From the NCBI RefSeq assembly GCF_014648595.1, contig NZ_BMRK01000003.1, positions 251,287 through 315,286 on the forward strand: a DNA stretch of 64,000 nt. The letters are read 5' to 3'. Of the stretch, positions 35,266 to 43,543 are shown piece after piece; positions within the stretch are counted from its first letter, which is position 1; every line of letters starts with the position of its first letter. The DNA is from Nocardioides luteus (lineage in GTDB: Bacteria; Actinomycetota; Actinomycetes; Propionibacteriales; Nocardioidaceae). Position numbers and translations under genes: made by a program. The notes beneath the pieces were generated by a model, which saw nothing but the letters and a program-made list of their open reading frames with translations, ran no database searches and was not told where the DNA came from.

Positions 35266-36786
35266 TCAGCACTCCAGACCGTCGTCGGGGACCTTGCCGT
35301 CGACGAGGTAGTCGTCGACCGCGTCGTCGACGCAGCCGTTGCCCTGCATGTAGCCGGTGTGGCCGTCGCCGTCGCGGGAGACGAGTACGCCGGAGTCGAG
35401 CGCCTCGGCGAGGGCCTCGGCCCACTCGTAGGGGGTGGCCGGGTCGCGGGTGGTGCCGATGACGACGATCGGGTTGGAGCCCTCGGCATCGATCTCGGGC
35501 TCGGGCTCGGTGGCCTTGAACTTCTCGGCGGCGCAGCCGTTGAGCATCCAGGCGAGGGCGGCGCCGAAGGTGGGAGCGGCCTTCTCGAAGGCGGGCAGCT
35601 GCTTGCGTACCTCTTCCGGGCTGAGGCCGGAGGGGTCGTCGAGGCAGTTGACCGCCCAGTTGGCCTCCATCGTGTTGTTGATGTAGCCGCCGTCGGGGTC
35701 TCGGCCTGCGTAGTTGTCGGAGAGGCTCATCAGCTGCGAGCCGTCGCCCTTCATCGCCGCCTGGAGGGCGTCGGTGAGGTAGGGCCAGTAGGACTCGACG
35801 TAGAGCGGGGTGATCAGGCCGTAGAGGGCGTTGCCCGAGGTCAGCTCGCGGTCACCGGCGGGCAGCGGCTCGGCGTCGATGTCGTCCATGAGCTTCTGCA
35901 CCCGCTCGACACCGTCGTCGACGGTGTCGCCGAGGAAGCAGCTGCCCTGGTCGACACAGTTCTTCACGTAGGAGCGGAGCGCGACCTCGAAGCCCTTGGC
36001 CTGGGCCAGGTTGGAGTCGAGCACGCTCAGCCCCGGCGCGATCGCGCCGTCGAGCACGAACCGGCCGACCCGGTCGGGGTAGAGCTCGGCGTAGGTCGAG
36101 CCGAGCTGGGTGCCGTAGGAGGCGCCGAAGTAGTCGAGCTGGTCCTCACCGAGCGCAGCCCGGAGTACGTCCATGTCCCGCGCCGCCTCGACGGTGCTGA
36201 CGTGGGCGGAGATGCCGTCCTTCTGGGCGGCGCAGCCGTTCGCCATCGCGACGCCGGTGTCGGTGTAGGCCTGAGTCTCGGCAGGGGTGTCGGGGTCGGG
36301 GTCGACCGCGACGTAGGCGTCGAGGGCGTCGTCGTCGAGACAGTCGACCGGGGTGCTCTGCCCGACCCCACGCGGGTCGAAGCCGACGATGTCGTAGGAG
36401 TTGCGGACCGCCGGGCTGAACGACTGGTTGTTGTAGAGGGCGTACTCGATGCCGGAGCCGCCCGGGCCACCCGGGTTGATCGCCAGGGACCCGATCTTCT
36501 TCTTGTTGGCCGGGTCCTTGATGACCGCGACCTCGATGGTGCGGCCGGTGGGGTCGGAGTAGTCGAGCGGGACCTCGAGGGTCGCGCACTCGAAGGCGCC
36601 GTTGCACTTCTTCCAGTCGAGCTTCTGGCTGTAGAAGCTCTGCAGCCCCTCGGTCGGCGCCGCGGTCGCCTCCGCGCTCGGGCTCACCCGGTCGGCGTCG
36701 GGGGCGCCGCTGTCGGAACCACAGCCGGCGGTGAACGCCAGCAGGGCCGTCATGGCCAGGGCACCGGTCACTGCTTTGGGTTTCAC
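35266..36786 (-). CDS. Lipoprotein alpha/beta hydrolase with TAP-like C-terminal domain
   Basis: 506 residues. Lipoprotein signal with lipobox FTAGC (Cys22). The hydrolase core shows FDPRGVGQSTPVDC, nucleophile Ser in YFGASYGTQLG, an Asp region VVIGTTRDPATPYEWA and a final His in GDGHTGYMQGNGC, which together define the tripeptidyl-aminopeptidase (SlpD/E) group of actinobacteria. It would trim peptides from secreted proteins at the membrane surface. Its ATG overlaps the holB stop by four bases, so it may be read from the tmk-holB message. Confidence 0.88.
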   Translation of the reverse strand: MKPKAVTGALAMTALLAFTAGCGSDSGAPDADRVSPSAEATAAPTEGLQSFYSQKLDWKKCNGAFECATLEVPLDYSDPTGRTIEVAVIKDPANKKKIGSLAINPGGPGGSGIEYALYNNQSFSPAVRNSYDIVGFDPRGVGQSTPVDCLDDDALDAYVAVDPDPDTPAETQAYTDTGVAMANGCAAQKDGISAHVSTVEAARDMDVLRAALGEDQLDYFGASYGTQLGSTYAELYPDRVGRFVLDGAIAPGLSVLDSNLAQAKGFEVALRSYVKNCVDQGSCFLGDTVDDGVERVQKLMDDIDAEPLPAGDRELTSGNALYGLITPLYVESYWPYLTDALQAAMKGDGSQLMSLSDNYAGRDPDGGYINNTMEANWAVNCLDDPSGLSPEEVRKQLPAFEKAAPTFGAALAWMLNGCAAEKFKATEPEPEIDAEGSNPIVVIGTTRDPATPYEWAEALAEALDSGVLVSRDGDGHTGYMQGNGCVDDAVDDYLVDGKVPDDGLEC

Positions 36787-37991
36787 TGATCTCCTCCGGG
36801 CGGCAGCAGCGCCACCATCATCGCCTCCAGCACAAGCTGGGGCTGCACGTTGAACTCCAACAGCTGCTCGCGCGCCTCGAAGATCGCTCCGATGCGCTGC
36901 AGGTTGAGCTCGGGGGTCGACGCCGCGACGAGCTGCTCGATCTCGCGGCGGTGCTCCTCGTTGACGAGCGTCACCGGGGCGCCCGCGGCGAGGGTGATCG
37001 CGTCGCGGTAGACCGAGACCAGATCCATCAGCCCCCGGTCGATCACGTCGCGGTGGCGCCGGGTGGCGCGACGCTTCTGGTCCTTCTCGAGGGCAGACAG
37101 CGCCGGGCCGTACTCCCGCGGCCGGCGGCCACGGTCGACCACGCCGTAGCCCGCGTCGAGGTCGGCCTTCTCCCGCGCGTCGAGGTCGGCGGTGACGGCG
37201 TCGGCCTCCTCCTTCGAGACCGCGGCCAGCTCACCGGCGGCGCGGAGCGCGTCGGCGAGGGTGGTCAGCCGGCCCGGGTAGGAGACGACCTGCTCGCGCC
37301 GGCGCCGGGTGTCGTCGTCGCGGGCGAGCGCCTTGGCCCGGCCGATGTGGCCCTGGCTGGCGCGAGCAGCGTAGGCCGCGCGGGCCTCGTCGACGCCGAG
37401 CGTACGTTGCAGGAAGGCGGTCACGTCGGGGGCCGTCGGCGTGGTCAGCGTGACCAGCCGGCAGCGGGAGCGGATGGTCGGCAGGACGTCCTCGACCGTG
37501 GGCGCGCAGAGCATCCAGACGGTGCGCGCGCCGGGCTCCTCGACCGCCTTGAGCAGCGCGTTGTTGGCCTGCTCGGTGAGCCGGTCGGCGTCCTCGACGA
37601 TCAGGATCTGCCAGCGGCTCCCGGCCGGGGACAGCGCCGACTGGCGCACCAGGTCACGGATCTCGTCGACGCCGAGGGTGAGCTTCTCGGTGCGGACCAG
37701 GTTGACGTCGGCGTGGCTGCCCGCGAGCACCGTGTGGCACTCGTGGCACTGCCCGCAGCCCCCGTGAGGGCACTGCAGGGCGGCGGCGAAGGCCATCGCG
37801 GCGTTGGAGCGACCCGATCCGGGTGGGCCGGTGAAGAGCCAGGACTGCGTCATCCCCTTCCCGAAGCGGCGCTCGGGGTCGTCGGCCGAGACGGTCGCGG
37901 CGGTCTGCAGGATCGGGATGAGGTGGCGCTGGCCGACGAGGTTGTCCCAGACGGACACGCCGGACACGCCGGACACCGAGTCGACGCTCAT
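36783..37991 (-). CDS. holB: DNA polymerase III delta' subunit
   Basis: 402 residues of the clamp-loader AAA+ family. The P-loop reads TGPPGSGRS, with Arg in place of the usual Lys, consistent with a delta' that does not hydrolyse ATP. Four Cys in CPHGGCGQCHECH form the clamp-loader zinc module; VEDADRLTEQANNALLKAVEEP is Walker-B-like, followed by an SRC motif at SRCRLVTL. It helps load the sliding clamp onto DNA. Start set by the ATGA overlap with tmk. The first residues carry a short SGV repeat from tandem CGCCGGACA units. Confidence 0.92.
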   Translation of the reverse strand: MSVDSVSGVSGVSVWDNLVGQRHLIPILQTAATVSADDPERRFGKGMTQSWLFTGPPGSGRSNAAMAFAAALQCPHGGCGQCHECHTVLAGSHADVNLVRTEKLTLGVDEIRDLVRQSALSPAGSRWQILIVEDADRLTEQANNALLKAVEEPGARTVWMLCAPTVEDVLPTIRSRCRLVTLTTPTAPDVTAFLQRTLGVDEARAAYAARASQGHIGRAKALARDDDTRRRREQVVSYPGRLTTLADALRAAGELAAVSKEEADAVTADLDAREKADLDAGYGVVDRGRRPREYGPALSALEKDQKRRATRRHRDVIDRGLMDLVSVYRDAITLAAGAPVTLVNEEHRREIEQLVAASTPELNLQRIGAIFEAREQLLEFNVQPQLVLEAMMVALLPPGGDQ

Positions 37992-38638
37992 GCGGTCACC
38001 GCCTGGGTCAGCAGGGGCTCGAGGCGGGCCAGGACGGCCGCGTGGATCTCCTCGACCGGGGCGCGGGCGTCCAGGATCAGGTAGTGGTCGGGGTCGCGGT
38101 CGGCGAGCGCGACGAAGGCCGCCCGCACCCGCTGGTGGAACTGCTGCGACTCCTGCTCCATCCTGTCGCGCTCCTCGAACCGGGTGAATCCGGCGGCCGG
38201 GTCGAGGTCGAGCAGCACGGTCAGGTGGGGCCGCAGGTCGGCGGTCGCCCACCGGGCCACCTCCTCGAGCTGACCGGCGTCGAGCACCCGCCCGGCGCCC
38301 TGGTAGGCCAGCATCGAGTCGACATAGCGGTCGGTGATCACCACCTCGCCCCGCTCCAGCGCCGGGCGGACCATCGACTCGATGTGCTCGGCCTTGTCGG
38401 CGGCGAACAGGAGCGCCTCGGTGCGGTCGTCGAGGTCGCCGGTCTCCGGGGACAGCACGATGCGGCGTACGTCCTTCCCGACGGCGGTGTCGCCCGGCTC
38501 GAAGGTGAGCAGGACACGGTGGCCGCGGGCGGACAGGGCTTCGTGGAGCAGGCGCGACTGGGTCGACTTGCCGGAACCCTCGCCGCCCTCGAAACAGACG
38601 AAGACGCCGCGCTCTGCGTAGACACCGGGAAACCTCAC
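37988..38638 (-). CDS. tmk: Thymidylate kinase
   Basis: 216 residues: P-loop FEGGEGSGKST, the dTMP-binding DR(Y/H) motif ITDRYVDSMLAYQG and a lid region ERDRMEQES. It phosphorylates dTMP to dTDP for DNA synthesis. The usual REPGGT is FEPGDT here. Next to holB as in most actinobacteria; the third usual partner, topA, is 5 kb away because the DUF4178-channel operon lies between. Confidence 0.95.
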   Translation of the reverse strand: MRFPGVYAERGVFVCFEGGEGSGKSTQSRLLHEALSARGHRVLLTFEPGDTAVGKDVRRIVLSPETGDLDDRTEALLFAADKAEHIESMVRPALERGEVVITDRYVDSMLAYQGAGRVLDAGQLEEVARWATADLRPHLTVLLDLDPAAGFTRFEERDRMEQESQQFHQRVRAAFVALADRDPDHYLILDARAPVEEIHAAVLARLEPLLTQAVTA

Positions 38639-38767
38639 GACCCCAACCTACGGGGTGGCGCCGACAGTCCGGACGTACGCCGCCCGCAGTCGTCAGGATT
38701 CAGGCTGCCGCCCGGGCGTACCAACCGTTAAGGTTCGCTCGTCCTCACGCTGACCGAAGGAGTCTTG

Positions 38768-39385
38768 GTGATCTACGTCCTGATCGTCCTGCTGCTGGCC
38801 GCCCTCGCGGTCGCGGCCTATCTGCTCTGGAAGAGCAGGCAGCAGCCGACGGCACAGCCGGAGCCCGACGACTTCATCGGTGACCAGCACAAGCACGCCT
38901 CCGACCAGCTGCGCCAGCTGCGCAACGGCGACGTGGTCGAATACCTCGGCCACAACTGGTTCGTCCGCGGCCGCCTCGACTTCGACGAGGACGGTTATCG
39001 CTGGACCGAGCACATGCTCGACGACGCCGAGGGCAAGAAGTGGCTCTCGATCGAGGACGACGAGGGCTTCGAGGTCTCGCTGTGGCACGCGATCCCGCTC
39101 GGTGACATCGAGCAGGGCACCGTCGGCGACCGCGACGTCATCGTCGGCGGTGTCGCCTACCGGCTCCAGGAGAAGGGCTCGGCCGCCTTCACCGCGACCG
39201 GCGCGACCGGCACGGCGCCCTCCGGCACCGCCGAGTACGCCGACTACAAGTCCGTCGACGGCAAGCTGCTCGGCTTCGAGAAGTGGGGCAGCAACTGGGA
39301 GCCGTCCCTCGGCGAGGTGCTGCAGCCGTTCGAGCTGACGGTCTATCCCTCGACCGACCGCCCGGCGACCCTGGACGACGAGTGA
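38768..39385 (+). CDS. DUF4178 domain-containing protein
   Basis: 205 residues: one N-terminal membrane helix (MIYVLIVLLLAALAVAAYLL), a short charged linker, then a DUF4178 domain with LRNGDVVEYLGHNWFVRGRL and LSIEDDEGFEVSLW, ending in a pattern of aromatic/acidic strands. The domain faces the cytoplasm or periplasm, unknown. GTG at 38768 has AAGGAG five bases ahead; a TTG three bases earlier is too close. First gene of a six-gene operon with overlapping ends that finishes with an aminopropyltransferase and a channel. Confidence 0.83.
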   Translation: MIYVLIVLLLAALAVAAYLLWKSRQQPTAQPEPDDFIGDQHKHASDQLRQLRNGDVVEYLGHNWFVRGRLDFDEDGYRWTEHMLDDAEGKKWLSIEDDEGFEVSLWHAIPLGDIEQGTVGDRDVIVGGVAYRLQEKGSAAFTATGATGTAPSGTAEYADYKSVDGKLLGFEKWGSNWEPSLGEVLQPFELTVYPSTDRPATLDDE

Positions 39386-39894
39386 CGGTCCTCGACGTCC
39401 CGTTCGCGGACGTTCGTGGCGACACCCTGCGCTGGACGCTCGCGCCCGTGCGATGCACCCCGCTCGCCTCCCAGATGGTGCAGCTCCGCGAACGGCTCAC
39501 GGTGACGCTGAACGTCCTCGGCGCCAGCCACCAGGTCGTCGTCCGCCGCGACGGCCGTCCGCTCCTGCACGAGACCATCGCGTGCGGCATCGCGCAGGCC
39601 TCGCCGCTGCCGAAGTCGCACGTCGAGGGCGGCTACCGCCTCGCCTCGCACATCGGGCGGATGGGACCCGAGCACCTCGCCGCGCAGGCGAGCCGGCTCG
39701 TGGACAAGCTGGACGGACGCACCGACGCGGTCGTGGCTCATTTCCCGGGTGACCCCAACGCGGTGACCGCGCTCGCCCTCGAGAAGATCGGCCCCAGCCA
39801 GATCATCTGGAACACCTGGCACACCTACCCCCAGACCGGCGAGATCGTCGCCACCATCACCAGCTACCGGCCCGAGGAGGGCACACGTGTCTGA
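39382..39894 (+). CDS. DUF2617 family protein
   Basis: 170 residues, soluble. Matches the actinobacterial DUF2617 group by length and by the start VLDVPFADVRGDTLRW and the C-terminal IIWNTWHTYPQTGEIV. Function not known. GTG start in a GTGA overlap with the DUF4178 gene, overlapping the next gene by eight bases. These proteins are usually found beside DUF4178, DUF4247 and a spermidine-synthase-like gene, as here. Confidence 0.8.
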   Translation: MTVLDVPFADVRGDTLRWTLAPVRCTPLASQMVQLRERLTVTLNVLGASHQVVVRRDGRPLLHETIACGIAQASPLPKSHVEGGYRLASHIGRMGPEHLAAQASRLVDKLDGRTDAVVAHFPGDPNAVTALALEKIGPSQIIWNTWHTYPQTGEIVATITSYRPEEGTRV

Positions 39895-40372
39895 CCCGAA
39901 CGGCTCCAACGGCAAGCTGATCGGCTGGGCGATCGTCGCGGTCTGCGTCGTGATCGCCCTCATCATCGCCATCTCCGTCGGCGGCGACGGGAACAGCCCC
40001 GAGAAGTACCTGCGCAAGAACTTCGACCACGTCAGCGGTTCCGACCCCGACAGCGACGCCGGCATCGTCTTCAAGGACAGCGGCACGGTGAGCTCGGTGG
40101 CCAGCAAGATCGAGCGCGGCACGAAGGCCGACGAGAACCGCAGCGAGGGTTCCAGCAACTACCTGCGCTACGACGACGACTGGCTGGTCGTCGTCGAGCC
40201 GCGCACGCCCTCGGGCTCGACGATCACGCTCTACGAGTACGACCGCGGCTACCGGCACCACAGCACCGTGATCGGCCTGTGGGGCTGGAACAGCTACTAC
40301 GGCCGCAACAGCGGTAGCGGCAGCAGCAGCGGCGGATCCTTCCGCGGCGGCGGCAGCGGATTCGGCAAGTGA
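39887..40372 (+). CDS. DUF4247 domain-containing membrane protein
   Basis: 161 residues: one membrane helix at 12-31, a globular domain with NYLRYDDDWLVVVEP and YEYDRGYRHH, and a C-terminal Gly/Ser-rich tail (GSGSSSGGSFRGGGSGFGK). GTG start overlapping the previous stop. The tail resembles flexible surface tails and may mediate assembly. Function unknown; position links it to the aminopropyltransferase. Confidence 0.8.
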   Translation: MSDPNGSNGKLIGWAIVAVCVVIALIIAISVGGDGNSPEKYLRKNFDHVSGSDPDSDAGIVFKDSGTVSSVASKIERGTKADENRSEGSSNYLRYDDDWLVVVEPRTPSGSTITLYEYDRGYRHHSTVIGLWGWNSYYGRNSGSGSSSGGSFRGGGSGFGK

Positions 40373-40398
40373 CCACCCCCCAGACTGGAGATGTACCG

Positions 40399-40821
40399 AT
40401 GACTGACCTCGTGAGCGGACTGCTGTCCACCGTCGCCTTCGCCGCCCTCGGGCTGGTGCTGTTGATGATCGGCTTCTACGTGATCGACCTGCTCACCCCG
40501 GGCAAGCTCGGCCGGCTGATCTTCGTGGAGCACCGCCGTGACCCGGCCCTGCTGCTCGGCTCGTCGGTGGTCGCGATCGCGACGATCGTCGGCACCTCGA
40601 TCTACACCGCGGAGACGGACACGCTCCACGGCCTCGCCTCGACCGCTGCGTACGGACTGGTCGGGATCGTGCTGCTCGCGATCGCGTTCGTGGTGCTCGA
40701 CCTGCTCACCCCGGGCAAGCTCGGCGAGCTGATGACCGACGACAAGGACGACCCGGCGATCTGGGTCACCGTCGCGGTGCAGCTGGCGGTCGGCGTGATC
40801 GTGGCGGCCTCGATCACGTGA
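40399..40821 (+). CDS. DUF350 family membrane protein
   Basis: 140 residues with four membrane helices arranged as two copies of a helix pair; the repeated motif is IDLLTPGKLG in the first half and LDLLTPGKLG in the second. DUF350 proteins (YjfL-like) are small inner-membrane proteins of unknown role. The ATG at 40399 follows GGAG by eight bases; a GTG at 40369 overlapping the previous stop is an alternative. Confidence 0.83.
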   Translation: MTDLVSGLLSTVAFAALGLVLLMIGFYVIDLLTPGKLGRLIFVEHRRDPALLLGSSVVAIATIVGTSIYTAETDTLHGLASTAAYGLVGIVLLAIAFVVLDLLTPGKLGELMTDDKDDPAIWVTVAVQLAVGVIVAASIT

Positions 40822-42389
40822 GCCTGTCCTTCCCTGCGCTGCCGTCCCTGCCGGCGGGGCGAGCGGCTCGTCTGCTCGTCCTCGCGGCGGTGTTCGTCTG
40901 CGCGGCGTGCGGGCTGGTCTACGAGCTCGCGCTGGTGACGCTGGGGAGCTATCTGCTCGGCAACTCGATCGCGCAGACCTCCTTGGTGATCGCGGTGTCG
41001 ATGTTCGCCATGGGCATCGGCGCGGTGCTCGCCAAGCCGCTGACCGCGCGGCCGCTGCGCGCCTTCGTGGGCGTCGAGATCGCGCTGGCCGCGGTCGGCG
41101 GCGCCTCGGTCCCGGCGCTCTACGCCTCCTTCGCCTGGCTGCACCTCTACACCCCGATGATGCTGCTGGTGACGTTCCTCATCGGTGCTCTGGTGGGCGC
41201 CGAGATCCCGCTGCTGATGGAGCTCCTGCAGCGGCTGCGGCGCCAGCAGGCCTCGCTGGCGGTCGCCGACATCAACGCTGTCGACTACGTCGGCGCGCTC
41301 ATCGGCGGGCTGGCGTTCCCGTTCGTCCTGCTGCCGACGCTGGGCCTCCTGGTCGGCACCGTCGCGACGGCCGCGCTCAACGTGCTCGCCGCGTGGACGG
41401 TCGGGGTCGCACTGGCCGGATCGGGCCGCCAGCGGGCGCTGGTCACCGGGATCTGCGGCGCGCTCGCGGTCGCTCTCGGCGCGACCGCGGTCACGGCCGA
41501 CGCGTTCGAGATGAACGCCCGCCAGGCGCTCTACCGCGACCCGATCATCCACGCCGAGCGCTCGGACTATCAGGAGATCGTGGTGACCCGCGGGGCTCCG
41601 TTCGGACCGGAGTACGACGACGTACGCCTCTTCCTCGACGGTGACCTGCAGTTCTCCTCGCTCGACGAGTACCGCTACCACGAGATGCTCGTCCACCCGG
41701 CGATGAACGGGACCCACCAGCGGGTGCTGATCCTCGGCGGTGGCGACGGGCTGGCGGCGCGGGAGGTGCTGCGCTACCGGTCGGTCTCCGCGGTCACCCT
41801 GGTCGATCTCGACCCCGCGGTGGTCTCGCTGGCGCGGTCCTTCGAGCCGGTCTCCTCGCTGACCTCCGGGTCGTTGCAGGACCCCCGGCTGACCTACGTC
41901 GCCGACGACGCGTTCAGCTGGGTGCGCGACTACTCCGGGGAGCCGTTCGACGTGGTCATCGCGGACTTCCCCGACCCCGACTCCACCGCGCTGGCCAAGC
42001 TCTACTCGGTCGAGAACTACAGCATGATCGCCCGGCTGCTCGCTCCTTCGGGGCGGCTGGTGGTGCAGTCGGGCAGCCCGTTCTTCGCGCCGGATGCGTT
42101 CTGGTCGGTGCGGCGCACCCTCGACGAGGCCGGCTACCGCACCACGCCCTACCAGGCCGACGTACCGTCCTTCGGCAACTGGGGCTACGTCCTCGCCTCC
42201 CGCTCGGGTTCGGCGCCGGAGCTCGCGCTCGACGATCGCGCGCCGGGCGGACTGCGCTACGCGAGCGACGCGGTTCTCGCCGCCGCCGCGTCCTTCCCAC
42301 CCGACCGCGCCGAGCGGCCTACCTCGATCACCACGCTGCTCGACCCGGCGATCCTGGAGTACGCCCGCAAGGGCTGGGTCGGCTACTGA
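40818..42389 (+). CDS. Membrane-fused polyamine aminopropyltransferase (spermidine synthase-like)
   Basis: 523 residues. The first ~225 residues form about seven membrane helices; the rest is a spermidine-synthase domain: LFLDGDLQFSSLDEYRYHE (271-289), SAM-type motif ILGGGDGLAAREVL (305-318), VTLVDLDPAV and IADFPDPDSTALAKLYS. The catalytic Asp region and the gate-like LDG segment are kept, so transfer of an aminopropyl group (or a related group) to a membrane-near acceptor is likely. GTG start overlaps the DUF350 stop; the channel gene overlaps its stop. Confidence 0.87.
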   Translation: MSLSFPALPSLPAGRAARLLVLAAVFVCAACGLVYELALVTLGSYLLGNSIAQTSLVIAVSMFAMGIGAVLAKPLTARPLRAFVGVEIALAAVGGASVPALYASFAWLHLYTPMMLLVTFLIGALVGAEIPLLMELLQRLRRQQASLAVADINAVDYVGALIGGLAFPFVLLPTLGLLVGTVATAALNVLAAWTVGVALAGSGRQRALVTGICGALAVALGATAVTADAFEMNARQALYRDPIIHAERSDYQEIVVTRGAPFGPEYDDVRLFLDGDLQFSSLDEYRYHEMLVHPAMNGTHQRVLILGGGDGLAAREVLRYRSVSAVTLVDLDPAVVSLARSFEPVSSLTSGSLQDPRLTYVADDAFSWVRDYSGEPFDVVIADFPDPDSTALAKLYSVENYSMIARLLAPSGRLVVQSGSPFFAPDAFWSVRRTLDEAGYRTTPYQADVPSFGNWGYVLASRSGSAPELALDDRAPGGLRYASDAVLAAAASFPPDRAERPTSITTLLDPAILEYARKGWVGY

Positions 42390-43414
42390 TGCTCTTCCTC
42401 CTCCGGCTCGTCCGGCGCACGTCGCGCCACTCCGCCTGGGTGCTTCCGCTCGCGATCATCTGCTTCGTCTTCGTCACCGGCTGGATCGCGATGGTGATGG
42501 CCCAGCCGGGGTCGGAGATCGTGCGGCCGGACAACTACTGGTGGTGGTTCCTGGTCACCGCGACGACGGTCGGCTACGGCGACCTGTTTCCGGAGACGGC
42601 CGGCGGGCGGGTCGTCGGGGCGTACGTCGTCTTCGGCTCCATCACCACCCTCGCCATCTTGTTCAGCCGGATCTCGGCAATCATCGAGAACGCCAAAGGA
42701 CGCCGCATGCGTGGAGAGATCAGCTTCAGCGGAACCAGCCACATCGTGCTGCTCGGCTACACCTCCGGCCGCACCGAGCGGCTCCTCGCGGAGCTGCTCT
42801 CCGAGCCCGAGCGGGAGGTCGTGCTCGCGACCTGGGAGGACCAGCTCACCGAGCACCCGATGGCCGGTGAGGACCGGGTCCATTTCGTACGCGGCGACCT
42901 CACCGATCTCACCGTGCTGTCCCGCACCGGCATCGGCGGTGCGCACAGCGTGCTGATCGACGCGCGCGACGACAACGAGGCGGTCACCCTGACCGTCGCC
43001 GCCAACGCGGCGTCACCGTCGGTGCACACCATCGTGGCGCTGCGGGACCTGCGCGTGCAGCGCACGATCTTCCGCGTCGACTCGACGGTCCACTGCGTGC
43101 AGTGGCACAACACCCAGCTGATCGCGGAGGAGCTCAGCGACCCCGGGATCGCCGAGGTCTACCAGGAGCTCGCCACCGCCGGCGGCAAGGGCACCTACTC
43201 GCTCACCGTGCCGGACTCCGCCGCGACCGTCACCGTCGGCACCTGGCAGTCCGCGCTCGGTCGTGCCCACGACGCCACGCTGCTCGCCGTACGCACCCCT
43301 GGCGGCACCCAGGTCAGCCCCTCCTGGGAGCTGCCGGTCGGGCCGGGGGCGCGGTTGTTCTACATCGCCTCGGACCGGCTCGAGTACGCGGAGGTCGTCG
43401 GGGCGCTGGGGTAG
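42389..43414 (+). CDS. Potassium-channel family protein with TrkA-N/RCK domain
   Basis: 341 residues: helix one (17-38), pore loop with selectivity filter TTVGYGD (59-65), helix two (73-95), then a cytoplasmic Rossmann domain starting IVLLGYTSGRTERLL that would bind a nucleotide or ion and gate the pore. ATG overlaps the stop of the aminopropyltransferase. Polyamines block many K+ channels from inside, so co-expression of a polyamine-modifying enzyme and this channel is suggestive, though no link is shown. Confidence 0.87.
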   Translation: MLFLLRLVRRTSRHSAWVLPLAIICFVFVTGWIAMVMAQPGSEIVRPDNYWWWFLVTATTVGYGDLFPETAGGRVVGAYVVFGSITTLAILFSRISAIIENAKGRRMRGEISFSGTSHIVLLGYTSGRTERLLAELLSEPEREVVLATWEDQLTEHPMAGEDRVHFVRGDLTDLTVLSRTGIGGAHSVLIDARDDNEAVTLTVAANAASPSVHTIVALRDLRVQRTIFRVDSTVHCVQWHNTQLIAEELSDPGIAEVYQELATAGGKGTYSLTVPDSAATVTVGTWQSALGRAHDATLLAVRTPGGTQVSPSWELPVGPGARLFYIASDRLEYAEVVGALG

Positions 43415-43426
43415 CTGGTGGCGGGG

Positions 43427-43516
43427 CAAATTCCCGCCATGGCGGGAATTTGGGCCACCCCGACGCGCCCCACGCCCCCAGACAGCGACAGAACCCCGCC
43501 ATGGCGGGGTTCTGTC
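43427..43516. repeat. Two perfect palindromes with a common CCCGCCATGGCGGG core
   Basis: 43427-43452 is a perfect 26-bp palindrome and 43487-43516 a perfect 30-bp palindrome; both are loopless and centred on CCATGG. The first is extended by GGTGGC/GCCACC arms after a small bulge. They lie between the convergent channel and topA genes and could end both messages, but the shared core suggests a repeat family. Confidence 0.8.
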
Positions 43517-43543
43517 AGGCGCCGATGAGCCGCGGCGTACGGA

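Noticed and set aside
37925-37985. Tandem CGCCGGACA units at the holB start as a CRISPR or regulatory repeat
   Set aside because: Only two to three 9-bp units inside the coding sequence, encoding a short SGV repeat; no spacer structure.
40399-40821. DUF350 gene as two separate short genes
   Set aside because: The two halves repeat the same LLTPGKLG motif within one continuous frame, an internal duplication and not two genes.
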